The notes: generated by a model not told the origin, from the letters alone. Numbered from the stretch's first letter, positions 33,618-44,881 are shown. The stretch is DNA of 64,000 bases from Cliona cf. orientalis (GCA_963930775.1 OZ005694.1:6627054-6691053), one strand, 5' to 3'. Numbers and translations are program-made.

Positions 33618-34627
33618 GGTACCATTTAATTGCGTGGGCGTGAGCGTCAGGAATGGCTAATTCAATTAGCGAATCGTGAAGGGGCGTGGCCGAAGAGGCC
33701 ATACGAGTGCTTTTGGTCGAAGGTGGGCGTGTCCAGAATCGGCCAGGGATGATTATGCGCGTGTAATTAGCGACCGGAAGTGGCCCCTGAAGAAAAGGCC
33801 GGTAATTGCCCACATCAAAGCAAGATCAAAGCATTCTTGCTTAACTATTAACCGCAACGACAAAAAAAAAAAAAAAAAAAAAAAAGCTAATTAGGCTTAA
33901 TTAAGCATGTGGGCGTGTTCCTGGCACTGTGTGGAGTGTGTGCGTGTGCGTTAATGCAGGTTTTATTGCTTCCGATTGGGCGTGGCTTCACGGGCCAGTG
34001 CTTGGACATCGGGGCCGGGGACTTGGCTGCGGCGATAGGTGGGCGTGTCCCGGATGCGATGGTGACCTTTGAACCCGTCCAGGAGGCTTTGGGGGCGTGG
34101 CAGGAGGTCAAAGGTGAGGCCATGTCTGTTAATGAGGCACTGTACGGCGGTGCGATCGAGGGGCCTGTACGGCTGGACGGAAGCTGACGATGGTTTGAAG
34201 CGGATGTGGTTGCGATGACGTGTTGTTACTCCGCCCACACAGGAAATGAGGTGAGCTCTTGCGTGGGCGGTGTGGCAGAACGGCCTCCAAGTGTTTGTGT
34301 GTGTTTTGGCCTTGAGGAAGCTGTGTGTTTTAATTGGGATTGATTGTGGGCTTCCGGTGGACATTCGGTGGTTAGTAGGCACTTGATTGAGAATGGTGGT
34401 CCTTGGGGAAGAGGGTGGGGCTGTTTTGGGCGTGGCCTGGCCCCTCCCTTCCGGCTCGGCTTCCGGTCCATGGAGGATATTAAATGAACACTTCCGGCTC
34501 TAGCAGCCACACCCCTGAGACCTGTGCAATTAAAAGGGCGTGGTTACACAACATGCACCTCACTAATGACTTTGATGTGGTTTAGGTGTCATATCCCCAC
34601 CTCACGCCCACGCAATTTAATGGTACC
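33618..34627 (+). mobile_element. TTAA element, copy 1 (1010 bp), in Death exon of copy C
   Basis: Inverted ends GGTACCATTTAATTGCGTGG… and partner (26 of 27 bases paired), flanked by TTAA at 33614–33617 and 34628–34631. TTAA targets are typical of piggyBac-type transposition; the ends GGTACC are not the classic piggyBac CCY ends, so the family is tentative. Contains an A-run of about 24 and no transposase. Same family at 61364–62343 and 62348–63368. Confidence 0.8.
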
Positions 34628-34803
34628 TTAAATTTGGCACACAGGAACTCCACGAGATCACAGCGTTGTCGACGATGCAAAACGCTAGCTAGCTTCAGAT
34701 ACGTGGCTTTCTTACCCTCCCTCTTGCCCCATGCAGGTATCCAACAGAGCTATCCTGCAGAGATCTTGGCTAGAGTTCTCGCGATTTATATCTCTCAGTT
34801 TCT

Positions 34804-35111
34804 CAAGGGGGGGTCACTCCCATAGGCGCCGTGTCCAGAGCTGCGACCGGGGTCAAAATGCAGTCAAACGGTCAAGGCACTTTTTGGGGGTCGGTCAAAC
34901 GGTCAAGCGGTGTTCTGGGCCCTATCTCCGGCATAGCTAGGCGGCCAAGAGGCGTGGCCGAGATTTTGCGCATGCGCAGTTAGTCGATGGTCAACGGGTC
35001 AAGGGCAAAAATTCGCCGTGGTCAAGCGGTCAAGGCCATTTTTAGACGGTCAAAAATCTTGACCCCGGTCGCAGCTCTGGACACAGCGCCTATGGGAGTG
35101 ACCCCCCCTTG
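34804..35111. mobile_element. MITE, 308 bp, in Death exon of copy C
   Basis: Long inverted ends starting CAAGGGGGGGTCACTCCCAT and pairing for about 45 bp, flanked by GTTTCT on both sides. Inside are repeats of GGTCAAACGGTCAAG. Inserted within the coding exon, after the LEFTLE codons. Confidence 0.8.
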
Positions 35112-35344
35112 GTTTCTCCAATGTGAACTCGAGGTAACACCCAACCATCTCCCAGTCGCCAAGCTTAACAGCAACCTCGTCTCGGACCCGCTTGGGGCAT
35201 TCCTTGTCGAGATCCGTGGGTTTTAAACCGTGTCGGGACAAAATCTCCTCCAAACTAGGACCTGCTTCTCTCACAATAGGACTGATCGACGCCATGATGC
35301 TGTTTATCTCGCTCACCACACCCCAAGAAGCAAGAAATATTATA

Positions 35345-36185
35345 GAGATTATACACTAAGTAGAAAAAAAGAAAAAAGGAATAAAAGTCTTAGGGGTCTA
35401 TAAAGCATATTATGCCACAATTTTTATATGGGCACGCAGAATGAGTCGAAACTAAGGATTCGATCTTGGGGAATTTTGATTCACACCTTAGAATTAAAGT
35501 TATGGTCCTTTGAAGTTATCCCATATGTTTGTATAGGAAGCCATGCATTTGCAATGTTTTCCGCCCACGCGCTACGTGAGGGGCGGGGCCACGCGCACAT
35601 CAACGTGACGACCAATACCCACTTTTTGTCAAAATTTATGTATAGGCTGCCTGCTTGCATTGTATGGCTCGACTACACATCCAGCTCAACTATGTGGTGG
35701 TTTTCGGACAATTTTTTTCTGCTTAGTGTGTGGTCTCCTTGTTACACATTACACAACAAGTAGAAAAAAAAGCAAATTTAAATAATTAAATAATTAAATA
35801 ATCTAATTCATGGGGGGTTTGGGAGCACTTGGGGGGATAATTTTTACATGGGCACGCAGAATGGGTCAAAACTAGAATTTTGATGGCGGGAAATTTTGAT
35901 TCACACCTTACAATTAAAGTTATGGCCCTTTGAAGTTTCCCCATATGTTTGTATAGGAAGCCATGCATTTGCAATGTTTCCGCCCACGCGCTACGTGAGG
36001 GGCGGGGCTACGCGCGCACATAGACGTGTCGACCTGTACCCAATTTGGCCAAAATTGGAGTATAGGCTGCCTGCTTGCATTGTATGGCTCTACTAAGCAT
36101 CCAGCTCAACTATATCATGGTTTCCGGACAATTTTTTTTCTGCTTGTTGTGTGGTCTCCTTGAAAAAAAAAAAAAAAAAAAAAAA
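35345..36185. mobile_element. Two tandem copies of an ACACTAAG-family MITE
   Basis: Each about 400 bp, with edges like ACACTAAGTAGAAAAAA and a shared core (GGGCACGCAGAATG, AGCCATGCATTTGCAATG, CCACGCGCTACGTGAGGGGC). Another tandem pair in the opposite orientation lies at about 56029–56852. Ends in an A-run (about 23). No gene. Confidence 0.65.
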
Positions 36186-36684
36186 ATCTGAATTTGGGGG
36201 TGTGGTCCGAGACTATCAAAATATTAAATTTTTTTAATTTAATGCATGCACATCCTGTACGTACAATCGTGGTGACCATTTCCTAATGGCACTGACTGTG
36301 GAACTAAAAAAAATTTATGGTACTATGATTATTCACACCATTGTGCATAACGTTATGGTCATCAGGCCTCAGTGCAGGGAGTCAGCTAGCTATAGGGTGC
36401 TATCTAGCTATTTTGATTTATGTATGAAAATAAATTATTAGATGTACTACTGTGGCTTTCTGAATTTGAGTAGCTAGTACTCTATTTTTATACAATAATA
36501 ATATTAGATGAGCTAATTGAATTAAGCTAAATAATAATTCGTTTTCTACATGGGACTGCCACATCTATAACAATGAAACAATAATATTAATGATAGTCTG
36601 CTTATAAATAATAATAATATTACTGCATACAAACAATAAAATTACACTAATAGCTATATTATAGCTACTAGCTATATATATGTG

Positions 36685-36964
36685 TCATGCAATTGTGCCA
36701 AGGTAGTCCTCCAGCCTGAGAGTGTCTCCATTATTGTATCTCATCAGATAGTCTATCATCCCGATGTTGAAATGCCACTGTCCACAATCTGTCTCTGCTC
36801 TCTCGTAAAGTGCTCAAAAGTCTCATGATGCTGCCATGGACTGAAAAGTGCTAAAGTCGGCAGCCATTCTCTGTCGCAGTTCGTCCTCTCTGTACCCAAA
36901 ATGCAAGAAGTATAACATCCTCTTGACTTGGGTGAAGGTATCCTGTTTTAGATCCTCATAATAC
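36685..36964 (-). pseudogene. Unidentified coding relic
   Basis: After an ACACAG acceptor at 36965 the minus strand reads YYEDLKQDTFTQVKRMLYFL and ELRQRMAADFSTFQS, then changes frame twice before MIDYLMRYNNGDTLRLEDYL and a stop at 36685. This looks like a once-coding exon with two frameshifts. I do not recognise the family; it is not part of the Death–NHR gene. Confidence 0.4.
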
Positions 36965-36989
36965 CTGTGTGTAGAATATTATTAATAAT

Positions 36990-38435
36990 TTTTGGGGGCA
37001 TATTGTGCGATATTAATGGAAAGTATTAGCCGGTTGATTTATCAACCGTAGTCAACTGAGTAAAGTGGACAGCCAGTAATGAATCATAATATACCGTAGT
37101 ACCAAAGTAGCTAATAGGAATGAAGCTAGTGTTACCTGACCACTAGCTAGCACTGATTTATTTCTGTGACCCTCCCCCACCCACTCATGGTAATAATATT
37201 ATGCCTGCAACACTGGAAGCTTACGCTTGATAAAAGACATCCAACCACCATTTTCACCTGGAAAGAGAGAGAGACAAAGCTAGAGCACTGATTGCCGAGT
37301 GGAACTGCCTCAATGCAGCAACACGCATGGCACACACTAACGGCAGCAATAAACACATATGGGCTCCACTGCACAGGAATACTTTGGTAAGACAAGAAAT
37401 GACGTAGCAACATTGTATATAGTACATGTTATTGTAAATAACGAGGTGTTGGTGGAAAATAATTCAGATGGTATTCTCTGAGTCTTATTTAGCCTTGATC
37501 TTTCCATTGTTGAGTATCTATCACTGCATGCTCCGCTTCCAATGGCCTCACTGTTCATTCCGGACACCCTAGTAATAGTCTTGTCACAGTATATGACACC
37601 TTTTATGCCAAGACAAGAGGACAGATCGATTCTAGAGAATATGTGACCTGCTCTGAGAATAGGGACCCACCCGTTAGCACATAAAATTTAGTATTCATTT
37701 TCCAATAATGGCTGAAATGTGAAAAAATAAGCTTTTCTTCAAAAATTGAAGGTTTTGGCTTCATTTTGATATATTATGTTTATATATTTGTATCAAATAA
37801 TTTAATTAAAAACGTAGCTATGGACGCAATTAATTGCTCCAATATATTATGCAACTTACCCAGTAATACCGAATTTAATTAAAAAATGCCTATTTTCAGA
37901 AAATGACTCTATCTACCCGAGTGAATAAAAATGGTCATGCATAACTCCATTTGTGATCAATATTTTTCCTTGCAACTTGCACCATTGTACTCAGCATAGA
38001 CAGAGCTATCTATCCATGCTAAAATCTCAATATTCATAAAAATTTCTCTAAGGTCCCTTTTCTCAGAGCATGCAGGTCACATATTATTATTATGAAGGGG
38101 GGGCCAAGATTGAGAGAAAGAGCAAGATCGAGTAAAACTGAGCGAGTACATTGAGATATATCGATATGAAGCAGAATAATAATTATTATAACCCAATTTA
38201 ATCCCGTATTTTGCTCACCAGTAATATTCCAGTTGCTTCCTCGAGTAGTCCTCTTACCCATGTGTTTCCAAAGCCAGAGGAAGCTGGCTATACTATAGAG
38301 CCACGGCTGCCCTCCTTGTCCCATTAATGAATTAAAGTGGAATTTAATTTATTTTTGTTTTGCATGGTATACCCTGCACATTAATATTAATTTTGATTCC
38401 TGTAGCTGGCTGCATAAATAATTTTCTTGATTTAC
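36990..38435. other. Region without a supported gene
   Basis: AT-rich, with scattered open frames lacking domains. It lies between the coding relic and the decayed Death exon. Confidence 0.4.
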
Positions 38436-38440
38436 ATGTC

Positions 38441-38598
38441 ATAGTTTATCCAATGAAAACTCTAAACAAAAACTAATCATTTCCCAGTACACTCCAAGTT
38501 CAACAACGATAGCTATTATCTCATAATTGGTCTGGATCTTCTGTGAATCTTTATTGCTCATGAAGCCATACTTATCGTGACAAAAAATTTAATAATGA
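38441..38598 (-). pseudogene. Decayed Death-domain exon
   Basis: Reading minus, GTTGAACTTGGAGTGTACTG and the following bases give VELGVYWEMISFCLEFSLDK, matching VELGADWEMIGRCLEFSLDE of copies A and B, with the upstream part (CACGATAAGTATGGCTTCAT) matching the SRHGFKEE codons but carrying stops and indels. Only the middle of the exon survives. It lies 3' of the SOCS exon of copy D, where the next gene's Death exon should be. Confidence 0.7.
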
Positions 38599-39560
38599 AT
38601 GTACTGGATGTGAGAATGCCACTCTGCCAGTTATAATAGGTAGTAGACATCCTTCTGGTTATACTTAAACACATGGAGCCATATGTGATATCACCAGCAA
38701 AACTTGCATGCAATGTAGTGGAAGGGGTAACTATATATATGTACACTGGGCTAAGCACATGCAGCAGTCTAATATCACAGACCCTACTTTGGTAATTAAC
38801 CCTTGCCGCATATAGTGTAAGCAGAAGGTTACTGTAATTGTTCGGCATTTTTTGTCCGTCCGAACCCTCCTGTGCTAAAATTAATGGTAAGGGTCGTCTG
38901 AGAGAAGGTATGCATTCGAGGTATAATTGGTATAAAGAAATGGTGGTCATATTACATGCAAGTTCTGCCCAGTGGTGTAGCACAATGCTACACACAGACT
39001 GGCAACAGCTGCACAATTTATGCAATTGTTGCAAGTCTGTGTTTACATGGCAACTACCTCAGCTAATTATTACCACTTCCACAGGGGTCTGTGATGCTCT
39101 AGTACTGTTTGGCTGCTATCAACACAGACAAGTGAGAGTGTGTGTGCCCATCCTTGTTAAGCTAAGAACTATCATGATGACCAATTGCCATCATTCTATG
39201 CTTCGCTTGTCAGTTGTCAATGCAATGACAGTGTAAACAGGCAGTGGCTCTCAATTAAGTCATTCTCTGCTCTCTCTCAGCTTCATTTGCAATATAATAA
39301 TTATTATACGATTGCAAATTCGCTGAATCTTTTCGGCCAGACTGCATTACATTTTCAAGATGCTATAATCTGATATTCTCTCTCTCTTTTCCCCTGTACT
39401 TCATATGTCCGGCATGGTGATCATTTCACCTCTCCCTCTCCCTCCCTCCCCTTCTTCTCCCTCCCATCCTCTCTCTCTTCTTTCTCTCAATATCACAAAT
39501 TAATGTATTCTCATTGTATAAACACTTCAAGATACACAAATATTGAGTGGGGAACGTATA

Positions 39561-39694
39561 CTACTTATCAAAATACCATTTCAACTTGTCTTTGAGTCTT
39601 GTTGGAAGTGGTAGTCTATCAACTTCAACACCACTCTTTAGCCAACTTGATAGTCTTTCCAGGCACAGCTCTTCAAGGTTGATAGCACCATACT
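39561..39694 (-). CDS. Copy D exon 7: SOCS box
   Basis: YGAINLEELCLERLSSWLKS, VEVDRLPLPTRLKDKLKWYF, stop. Acceptor sequence differs from copy C (TTGTACAG), shortening the exon by 6 nt while keeping phase with the NHR donor. Intact SOCS box. Confidence 0.72.
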
Positions 39695-40509
39695 CTGTAC
39701 AATGTCATGTAATTGTGGGTGGGTGCATGGCGAGAAAATTAGCATCATTAATATCAAGCCTTGTACTACAGTACTTACAGTACATATCCAACAAGTCTCA
39801 GCATAATATTATTATTATAATTACCCTGCGGGCATGTGCAAGGGGTATAAGGCGATCGGTTTGTCCATCTGTCATTGTCGTCCTCAGCACGAAACTCGCC
39901 ATATCTCACCACCTAGGCATCTGTGTGTGCTATAAGCACAATCGGTCGATAGATATCGGTGAAAAACTGATTTATACGCACTTCAAATTGCTCAAAAAGG
40001 CTTACTAATGCTACAAACGTGCATTTTCTGTTCAGCATGCCTATGGTTTATCAACCACACCCATTCTATTGGCATAATTAAATAATAAGTATTATGCTGA
40101 TGCGATTGCTCATGCTCCAAGTCAGTGTTGGAAAGGGTCGTCAAATCATAAAACAGTCTGCTGCAGCGTATAGAGGGGGCAGAGTACTACACTCATGCTA
40201 CAGTGGCTACAGAGCGCATGGGGTAGTATATTTTCTGTCAGTTGAATGCAATGAATTAGACGGAAAATAGGCTCCTACCGTTGATATTGCGCATGCGCAT
40301 GGGGGTGGGGCTGGTGATTGCTGCAGGCATGGTATGCGTCTATGAGACTGGGTTTGTACTGGCTGGTCTGAAGGTTTTGGCGCCATAGGATGCAGGATTT
40401 AAGGCCAGAGCCTAGAGGACTGTGACATTCTCTCTGGCAACTGCTCCCGCTGCCACTGGTCAAGAAAAATTCTTCTATTCGTCAGTATCATCTTTCCGTA
40501 TCGCTATCA

Positions 40510-41234
40510 TGTCGACGTCGCAAGAAGGGTCTACTGCCGTGCCCACGACCGAGTTCGGTCGCCTCATGGAAATGATGACGGGCTTACAGGAGCAAATGAG
40601 TTCCATGAAGCGTGAGCTTTCGGATGAGCGAGAGGCTGCCAACGAGCGGCTAGTGAAGAGGATCAAGTTGGACAAAGGACCGACGTTTAAGAAGAAGAGC
40701 AACGAGAAACAGTACCATTTTAACGAAGAGGTCCGGGAGAAGATGGCCACAGCGTCTGCGGCAATCAGCACCATGCCATCATCAACCACCGTGGACAAGG
40801 CCAAGGAGGCGCTAAAGGAAGGTGAGGACCTTATTGCGGCACGTCAGAAGGTAATAAGAATAGCAGACCGTTCGGAATACGGGTGGGCGACTGTTGACGA
40901 GTACGAGGAGGACGAGCTTGCGGACAACTCGGACGACGAGAAGCGGCTGTATAGGGCCGAAATGCGCGCCGGAAGAAAAATTAAGGCTAATGCGGCCAAG
41001 AATAAGAAGAAAAAAGATAGCTTTCGGAAAGAATGGAGGCCTAGATATCAACAGGATATCCTAAATACTAGTACTCAGTCTACTTCTCAGCAGTCCTCCT
41101 CCTCCGCCGCAACGACATCTGCAAGGGCAATACCTACTGTTCAGGGTCTTGGACCTTGTTTTTTATGTGGGAAGATGGGACATTTTAGAAGAACTTGCCC
41201 TCTGGTGCAAGGCAGTATTTCCAGTGCCAAGTAG
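40510..41234 (+). CDS. gag-like part of the DIRS-like element
   Basis: About 240 residues: an N-terminal coiled-coil-like stretch, a charged Glu/Lys-rich middle, a Ser/Gln-rich linker and a C-terminal zinc knuckle with CX2CX4HX4C spacing. Such proteins bind the element's RNA in the particle. Part of the fossil element. Confidence 0.75.
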
Positions 41235-41367
41235 TGCCATTCTGGCATAATATCATGCAGACCGTCTGACATGTTTATTGATCACGATGATGTTTACATT
41301 AATTTGTTAATAGTAATATTAGCTATGTGATTTGTATGTAGCTATGTATTCCTGTGAGACTTGTTGA

Positions 41368-43485
41368 TTGTTTGCAGATGCTACTGGTGTATTGGTGAGA
41401 GCTCGCGGTTGTCCGTCAGGGAGTGACTGTTCCAAGTCTCCTGACTTAGAAGTTTTGTTTGATGAGCATCTAATGCCTAGCATGCCGCATGTGCCTATTG
41501 CTGAAGCTCCTACTGTAACAGTGCAAGGAAGATTAGGAGAGCATTCGGATTTCTGGCTGACTAAGCTTGAGGCATCCGACTTTGTGATGGGCATTGTACA
41601 GCATGGCTATCGGATTCCTTTCTTAGCACGGCCTCCTCCAGTTTTTCGTTTTAATCACCAGTCAGCACTGCAGAATGGGCAATTTGTCTCATCGGAGATT
41701 GATAATTTGGTTGAGAAGAGGTGTGTTTGTTCATGCAATGAACCTCCCCTTGTGTGTAGCCCACTTTCGGTGGTACAGAATGACAAAGGGAAACAAAGGT
41801 TGGTAGTAGATCTCCGTTACGTAAACCAGTTTCTTCCCATTCAGAAATTTAAGTATGAAGGCTTAAATCTTGTACCCCAAATGTTCCGGAAAGAAGATTA
41901 TTTCTTTACATTTGATCTTAAATCTGGTTATCATCATGTTGATATTCATAAGGATTGTTGGCCATACCTTGAGTTTTCATGGGGCACGGGTGATCTTAGG
42001 AGGTATTATGTCTTTAGAGTCCTTCCATTTGGTCTGGCATCTGCCTGCTATGTCTTCACCAAGCTCTTGCGGCCATTGGTTAAGCGGTGGAGATCGTTTG
42101 GGATCAGGGCCATTGTATATATTGATGATGGTATTGTGGCTGCCGAGTCGCAAGATCGGTGCTTAGAGCATGAGCAGATTGTTCTGTCAGACCTCAATGA
42201 GGCAGGCTTCATTTTGAGCACTGATAAATGTTGCTTGAAGCCGTGTCAGGTGGGAAATTGGCTAGGCTTTATTATAGATCTTGTGCATGGTCAATTCCGT
42301 GTGCCTGAGCATAAACTTTCAAAACTGAAAAGTTCTATTGGTGCAATATCACAAATGGAAAAGATCCCGGTTCGTGCTTTGGCTAGTGTGGTGGGACAAA
42401 TTATGTCTATGAGTCTTGCCTTGGGTCCAATCACTAGACTTAGAACTAGGTCAGTTTATGCTGATATTAACTGCAGCCGATCTTGGGCTGATAGGCTATG
42501 TTTGTCAATAGATTCCCAGTTGGAGCTAAAATTTTGGTTAGACAGTGTGGATTTCCTAAATGGGAAGCCCATTTGGTTTAGCTCCGGTGCTACAAGGGTG
42601 GTGCATTCTGATGCCAGCACTACTGGGTACGGTGGCTACATGGTGGAACTTGGCAATGATGTTGTGCACGGGCTATGGTCTGCTGATGAGAGTGGATTGA
42701 GCTCCACCTGGAGGGAGCTGAAGGCAGTATACTTGGTCCTGTCATCATTTGCAACTAAGTTAGCTGGCCACACTGTTAAATGGTTTACTGATAACCAGGG
42801 TGTAGTCCATATTGTCAACAAAGGTTCCAGAAAAGAGCATCTACAAGACGGTGCTATGGCTATTTTCGAGATATGCTTTCAGCATGGCATCAAGTTAGAG
42901 GTGGAGTGGATTCCACGTTCTCGGAATGAGAGGGCTGATTTTGCCAGTAGGATTATTGACCATGATGATTGGAGCCTGGACCCTCGTTTATTTCAGGTTA
43001 TTGATGCAAGCTGGGGACCACACACTGTTGATTGTTTCGCTTCCCAGCACAATGCATTATTACCTCGGTTTCACAGTAGATTCTGGGTGCCTGATTGCGA
43101 GGCTGTGGATACATTCACTACTAACTGGGGTGGTGAATTGAACTGGTGGTTGCCTCCTTTGTATTTAGTGTGTCGTACTATTTCCCATGCTCTATCATGT
43201 CAAGCTAAAGGTACACTTGTGGTACCAGCATGGAAATCTGCCCCATACTGGCCTGTAATCTGTCCCGATGGTCGGCACCTTGCTGGTTTTATACATCTTT
43301 GGTGGCCTATTGAATTTTACCAGGGGCTGTTTCAGGATGGCAGAAGTAACTGCAATGTTGGTAACTCCTTAACTGATGGCACTATTATCTTAGGTCTATT
43401 CATTGACTTCACTGTCGCCCCTAGACTTACCCATTATGGATTTTGTACTCTCAATGAATCTGGTATTTGTGACATGTGTATGTGA
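41368..43485 (+). CDS. RT–RNase H part of the DIRS-like element
   Basis: About 705 residues, with a reverse transcriptase (VVDLRYVN, FDLKSGYHHVDI, a YIDD box) followed by RNase H (HSDASTTGYGG, WRELKAVYL, FTDNQG) and the DIRS-type tail with PHTVDCFASQHNALLPRFHS. Copies the element's RNA into DNA. Part of the fossil element. Confidence 0.85.
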   Translation: MFADATGVLVRARGCPSGSDCSKSPDLEVLFDEHLMPSMPHVPIAEAPTVTVQGRLGEHSDFWLTKLEASDFVMGIVQHGYRIPFLARPPPVFRFNHQSALQNGQFVSSEIDNLVEKRCVCSCNEPPLVCSPLSVVQNDKGKQRLVVDLRYVNQFLPIQKFKYEGLNLVPQMFRKEDYFFTFDLKSGYHHVDIHKDCWPYLEFSWGTGDLRRYYVFRVLPFGLASACYVFTKLLRPLVKRWRSFGIRAIVYIDDGIVAAESQDRCLEHEQIVLSDLNEAGFILSTDKCCLKPCQVGNWLGFIIDLVHGQFRVPEHKLSKLKSSIGAISQMEKIPVRALASVVGQIMSMSLALGPITRLRTRSVYADINCSRSWADRLCLSIDSQLELKFWLDSVDFLNGKPIWFSSGATRVVHSDASTTGYGGYMVELGNDVVHGLWSADESGLSSTWRELKAVYLVLSSFATKLAGHTVKWFTDNQGVVHIVNKGSRKEHLQDGAMAIFEICFQHGIKLEVEWIPRSRNERADFASRIIDHDDWSLDPRLFQVIDASWGPHTVDCFASQHNALLPRFHSRFWVPDCEAVDTFTTNWGGELNWWLPPLYLVCRTISHALSCQAKGTLVVPAWKSAPYWPVICPDGRHLAGFIHLWWPIEFYQGLFQDGRSNCNVGNSLTDGTIILGLFIDFTVAPRLTHYGFCTLNESGICDMCM

Positions 43486-43870
43486 TTGTACATGTTAGTT
43501 TGCATACATAATATGTAGATGGCATTCATGATAAGTGCAATTGTTGTGCGGAGATTAAATTGTGTTGAAATCCCTATTGAGGGATCTGTCATGTCCTCGG
43601 TGGACGGTCGTGGAGACCAAGTTTCGGCAGTAGCTATGCCGTATTAGTGACTGAAATCACTAAGTCTTGTTCTATTGAGAACAACATGTCCTCGGTGGAC
43701 AGATGTGTAGACTCGGAGCTCGAGTACCTTTGAAGAGTTTGGCCATAGTGGTAGACTAATTATGTATAATAATATAAAGGGAAATGTGGGCATGCCTAGT
43801 TAAAATTAATATCCCTTGACAACATCTAGCAGCTTACCATGCATGCGTTTCTCTCAATTATTGCTTAGAT

Positions 43871-44452
43871 ATGCTCAGTCAACCTGTATGGCAGGAAATT
43901 TCTGGTATCCAAGATCCAGAGCTAAAGGAGCTATCAGAGTCGCTCCCACTAGTAGTCCTCCAAAGCAGGGCCCCTTCAACAGTTAAGAAGTACAGTGGTG
44001 CCTTTTTACGCTGGAAAAGGTGGGCATTGAGTAAGACGGCTGATATTTCAGTGCTACCTGCCAACCCTCTACATGTGGCACTTTACCTAACCTTTCTTAT
44101 TCAAAAATCCTCAACAAGTGCTCCTGTAGAGGAAGCTGTGAACGCATTATCTTGGGCCCACCAAGTAGCTCTTACACAAGATCCTACACGCTGCGCTATC
44201 GTTAGAGAGACAATGGCAGGTGCGAAGCGCATGCTAGCACACAGAACACAAAAGAAGGAGCCCATCACACCTGAAATTTTAAAAGATCTTGTCGACAAGT
44301 TTGCCTCTGCTGAAGCATCACTATCAAACATTCGCGTCGTCACCATCTGCCTGATAGGCTTTGCTGGTTTTTTATTCTCGCACAGTTGCCCAACACCAAT
44401 ATTCGGTGATATTGTTGCATGCGGGGCATGTCGGGGTGCATGCGCATCTTAG
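43871..44452 (+). CDS. Tyrosine recombinase part of the DIRS-like element, incomplete
   Basis: About 193 residues with the N-terminal SAM-like fold of phage-integrase-type recombinases (STVKKYSGAFLRWKRWA, PLHVALYLTFLIQKS). Shorter than family members. DIRS-group elements use such an enzyme in place of a DDE integrase. Confidence 0.7.
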   Translation: MLSQPVWQEISGIQDPELKELSESLPLVVLQSRAPSTVKKYSGAFLRWKRWALSKTADISVLPANPLHVALYLTFLIQKSSTSAPVEEAVNALSWAHQVALTQDPTRCAIVRETMAGAKRMLAHRTQKKEPITPEILKDLVDKFASAEASLSNIRVVTICLIGFAGFLFSHSCPTPIFGDIVACGACRGACAS

Positions 44453-44881
44453 GTAGGAGTGTGCTCTACAGAGCTCTAGTTATAGTATGTCCCTTCATTA
44501 GACAATATTGATTGGGGAATTAGTGCTTGAGCATCATGAGCATGTGCAAAGCCTAACTGACTCTATGCTTGGCTATGGATACAATTAATGTATAATTCAT
44601 TTCAATTAATGAGTGAGCCACGAAACATAATTATCATAGAGCTATGCAGAGCTCGAGCGCATGCTTGATCGATCCTGAACTAGACTATGAGCACTCAGCG
44701 ACAACTGAATGGTAGCTACATGTACCAACACTAAACATCGCTTCCTATTTAGATGGTATATACTCATCGCTACGTGGCCCAAAACAGCCTTCTTTCAATT
44801 TTGTCACTGAGTCAGCTATCTTCAGCATAGATTATATAGCACATGTCTCAAAGTTAATTGGGGAATTAGTATATGCTTGAC

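Larger units (their letters stand above)
24920..35295 (-). pseudogene. Copy C of Death–helical module–NHR–SOCS gene, first exon interrupted
   Basis: Exons: Death exon 35295–33501 (interrupted), 31838–31093 (746 nt), 30022–29894, 29830–29666, 28245–28071, 26517–25894, 25059–24920. Exons 2–7 are open and join in phase, and this copy shows best that the NHR exon (AAAGCAG|GTGAG) splices to a SOCS exon: G+TT gives the frame VTEYGAINLEELCLERL. The Death exon is cut by a 308-bp MITE and a 1.0-kb TTAA element and has a frameshift near its WxKxEG motif. Without a new start the protein would lack its Death domain. Confidence 0.75.
33501..35295 (-). pseudogene. Copy C exon 1: interrupted Death-domain exon
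   Basis: Three pieces of one exon: 35295–35112 (MASISPIV, LEEILSRHGLKPTDLDKE, DWEMVGCYLEFTLE), 34803–34632 (RDINRENSSQDLCRIALLD, then a shifted frame with LKLASVLHRR) and 33613–33501 (LSLVPLSGSV, LEIPSGSDQQ, phase 1 donor). Between them lie a MITE (34804–35111) and a TTAA element (33618–34627). One frameshift separates LLD from the WxK motif. The Death domain is more diverged from A and B than they are from each other. Confidence 0.8.
40300..44452 (+). mobile_element. DIRS/Ngaro-like tyrosine-recombinase retroelement, broken
   Basis: Fossil element on the plus strand, inserted in the NHR–SOCS intron of copy D. Parts in order: a gag-like ORF (40510–41234) ending in a CCHC zinc knuckle, a reverse transcriptase–RNase H ORF (41368–43485) and an incomplete tyrosine recombinase (43871–44452). 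The order gag, RT–RH, recombinase fits Ngaro/PAT-type members of the DIRS group. Short repeats containing CATGTCCTCGGTGGAC lie between the last two. It looks broken, with at least one major loss; the two first ORFs are otherwise long, so it is probably not very old. Exact ends are not resolved. Confidence 0.8.

Noticed and set aside
38558-39034. 158-codon minus-strand gene
   Set aside because: Overlaps the edge of the decayed Death exon in another frame and has no domain pattern.
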